In this document: positions 14,701 through 15,114 of the stretch, one piece after another
Layout of the letters: the number at the start of each line of letters is the position of its first letter
Numbering within the stretch: the first letter of the stretch is position 1
NCBI GenBank assembly: GCA_021783175.1
Contig: JAJXUF010000076.1
Coordinates: 1 to 15,114, forward strand
Length of the DNA stretch: 15,114 nt
DNA from: Pseudomonadota bacterium
GTDB lineage: Bacteria > Pseudomonadota > Gammaproteobacteria > Acidiferrobacterales > UBA6901
Reading direction: 5' to 3'
Program-made: the position numbers and the translations under genes
The notes under the pieces: generated by a model
Told to the model about the DNA's origin: nothing
What the model saw: only the letters and a program-made list of their open reading frames with translations
The model's database searches: none

Positions 14701-14745
14701 TTCACACGGCAGGGGTCGCAAGTTCGAACCTTGCATCGCCCACCA
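14701..14745 (+). repeat. attR: 45-bp copy of the tRNA-Val 3' end
   Basis: The sequence is identical to 320-364, from the anticodon loop through CCA, but lacks the 5' half of the tRNA, so it is a remnant and not a gene. It marks the right end of the element. What follows is the DNA that originally lay downstream of the tRNA. Confidence 0.93.
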
Positions 14746-15021
14746 GATTTTTCACTTCGATTCAATCCCTTACAGACCATCACGCGCAATCGAACGATCG
14801 CGTGTTGTAGCTCGGGCCCAATCTGAGCCCAACTTTTTCGACGGCATGGCGACCTGACCTCCGCCTGAAACCGGCAGCGGTTGTTTTTTGACCCCTGACC
14901 TGCTCATTAATCTTCGATTTCTGCTTCGATTATGCAGCGCGGTAAGCGGAGTGTTGCCGTTCATCCAGAATTGGCCCACCGGGGGCCGCGGACAAAAACT
15001 TGGACTACTTGGAGGTAGTCC
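14746..15021. other. Chromosomal flank right of attR
   Basis: No gene is convincing in these 276 bases. Two weak terminator-like signals occur. One is GGGC/GCCC pairing ahead of a T5 run at about 14832-14837. The other is AACCG/CGGTT (14869-14873 and 14878-14882) followed by TGTTTTTT. Either could be the original terminator of the tRNA-Val transcript, displaced by the insertion. The left end of the insertion sequence must lie somewhere before 15022, but I cannot place it. Confidence 0.4.
15002..15021 (+). promoter_or_regulatory. Hairpin holding the transposase ribosome binding site
   Basis: GGACTAC (15002-15008) and GTAGTCC (15015-15021) form a 7-bp stem directly before the GTG start. The ribosome binding site GGAGG (15011-15015) lies in its loop and stem base. 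Read-through RNA would fold and hide the site. Several insertion sequences limit transposase made from outside transcription in this manner. Confidence 0.5.
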
Positions 15022-15114
15022 GTGTTTTCATACGAAGAGCGTATTCGAGCGGTGAAGCTGTATATCGAACTTGGGAAGCGCAGCGCGGCGACAAGGCGGC
15101 AGCTGGGTTACCCG
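15022..15114 (+). CDS. IS3-family transposase OrfA, N-terminal part (cut by window)
   Basis: The 31 codons seen start at GTG 15022, with GGAGG 6 bases upstream, and run off the window. Residues include F-S-Y-E-E-R-I-R-A-V-K-L-Y-I and G-K-R-S-A-A-T-R-R-Q-L-G-Y-P, the start of the helix-turn-helix of IS3-family OrfA proteins. In that family OrfA binds the inverted repeats and a programmed frameshift joins it to OrfB. Only the start is visible, so integrity and group cannot be judged. It lies outside the integrative element and is unrelated to its movement. Confidence 0.75.
   Translation, partial: MFSYEERIRAVKLYIELGKRSAATRRQLGYP

Larger units (their letters stand above)
320..14745. mobile_element. 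Integrative element in tRNA-Val carrying CRISPR-Cas9 and PolB
   Basis: The element is bounded by two exact 45-bp copies of the tRNA-Val 3' end. It has a tyrosine integrase next to attL and an excisionase-like gene next to attR. An excised circle would be 14,381 bp. Cargo and core modules are: the type II-C CRISPR-Cas system (about 1567-7595), the ParA-like three-gene operon (7705-9522), small DNA-binding proteins, and a family B DNA polymerase (11019-13814). A tRNA site, a tyrosine recombinase and a self-encoded PolB together resemble pipolins, but I cannot show that this polymerase is the primer-independent kind. No relaxase or secretion genes are visible, so transfer would need helpers. Confidence 0.9.

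Noticed and set aside
14558..14857. Plus-strand open frame across attR
   Set aside because: It crosses the tRNA remnant, has no ribosome binding site or motif, and is probably chance.

Overview
The window holds a complete integrative mobile element of about 14.4 kb inserted in a tRNA-Val(CAC) gene. It carries a full type II-C CRISPR-Cas9 system next to a family B DNA polymerase. GC content is high (around 60% by eye). The tRNA and the Cas9 motif E-I-E-H-I-L-P-F-S recall Alphaproteobacteria, but that host assignment is an inference of modest confidence.

Layout. 1-289 is chromosomal flank with a sigma70-like promoter. 290-364 is the intact tRNA-Val; its last 45 bp (320-364) recur exactly at 14701-14745, so the two copies are attL and attR. 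Just inside attL is a tyrosine integrase (444-1484). Next comes the CRISPR-Cas module: a tracrRNA on the minus strand (about 1567-1656) with its own promoter, then cas9 (1705-4770), cas1 (4776-5705) and cas2 (5710-6036) as one plus-strand operon, then an array of 23 identical 36-bp repeats and 22 spacers of 30 bp (6108-7595), probably transcribed on the minus strand. No csn2 or cas4 is present.

The right half looks like replication and transfer functions. A minus-strand three-gene operon (9522 down to 7705) encodes a small basic protein, a ParA/TraL/StbB-like ATPase and a helical protein with one membrane segment. A regulatory gap (9523-9930) separates it from a plus-strand set: a 46-residue ribbon-helix-helix protein, a 283-residue protein with a C-terminal helix-turn-helix, and a 931-residue family B DNA polymerase whose start overlaps that gene by 4 bp. 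A small excisionase-like protein (14186-14437, minus) lies next to attR. A 19-bp sequence near both ends (413-431 and 14577-14595) may be an integrase arm site. Beyond attR is chromosome, then the start of an IS3-family transposase cut by the window edge (15022 onward).

Reading. Integrase and the putative excisionase would move the element in and out of tRNA-Val. PolB and its partners would copy the excised DNA, as proposed for pipolin-type elements. The ParA-like operon would stabilise it or help it transfer; no relaxase is visible. The CRISPR system would defend element and host. Two spacers differ at only four positions, three bases apart and all synonymous in one reading, which points to related phages or plasmids as targets.
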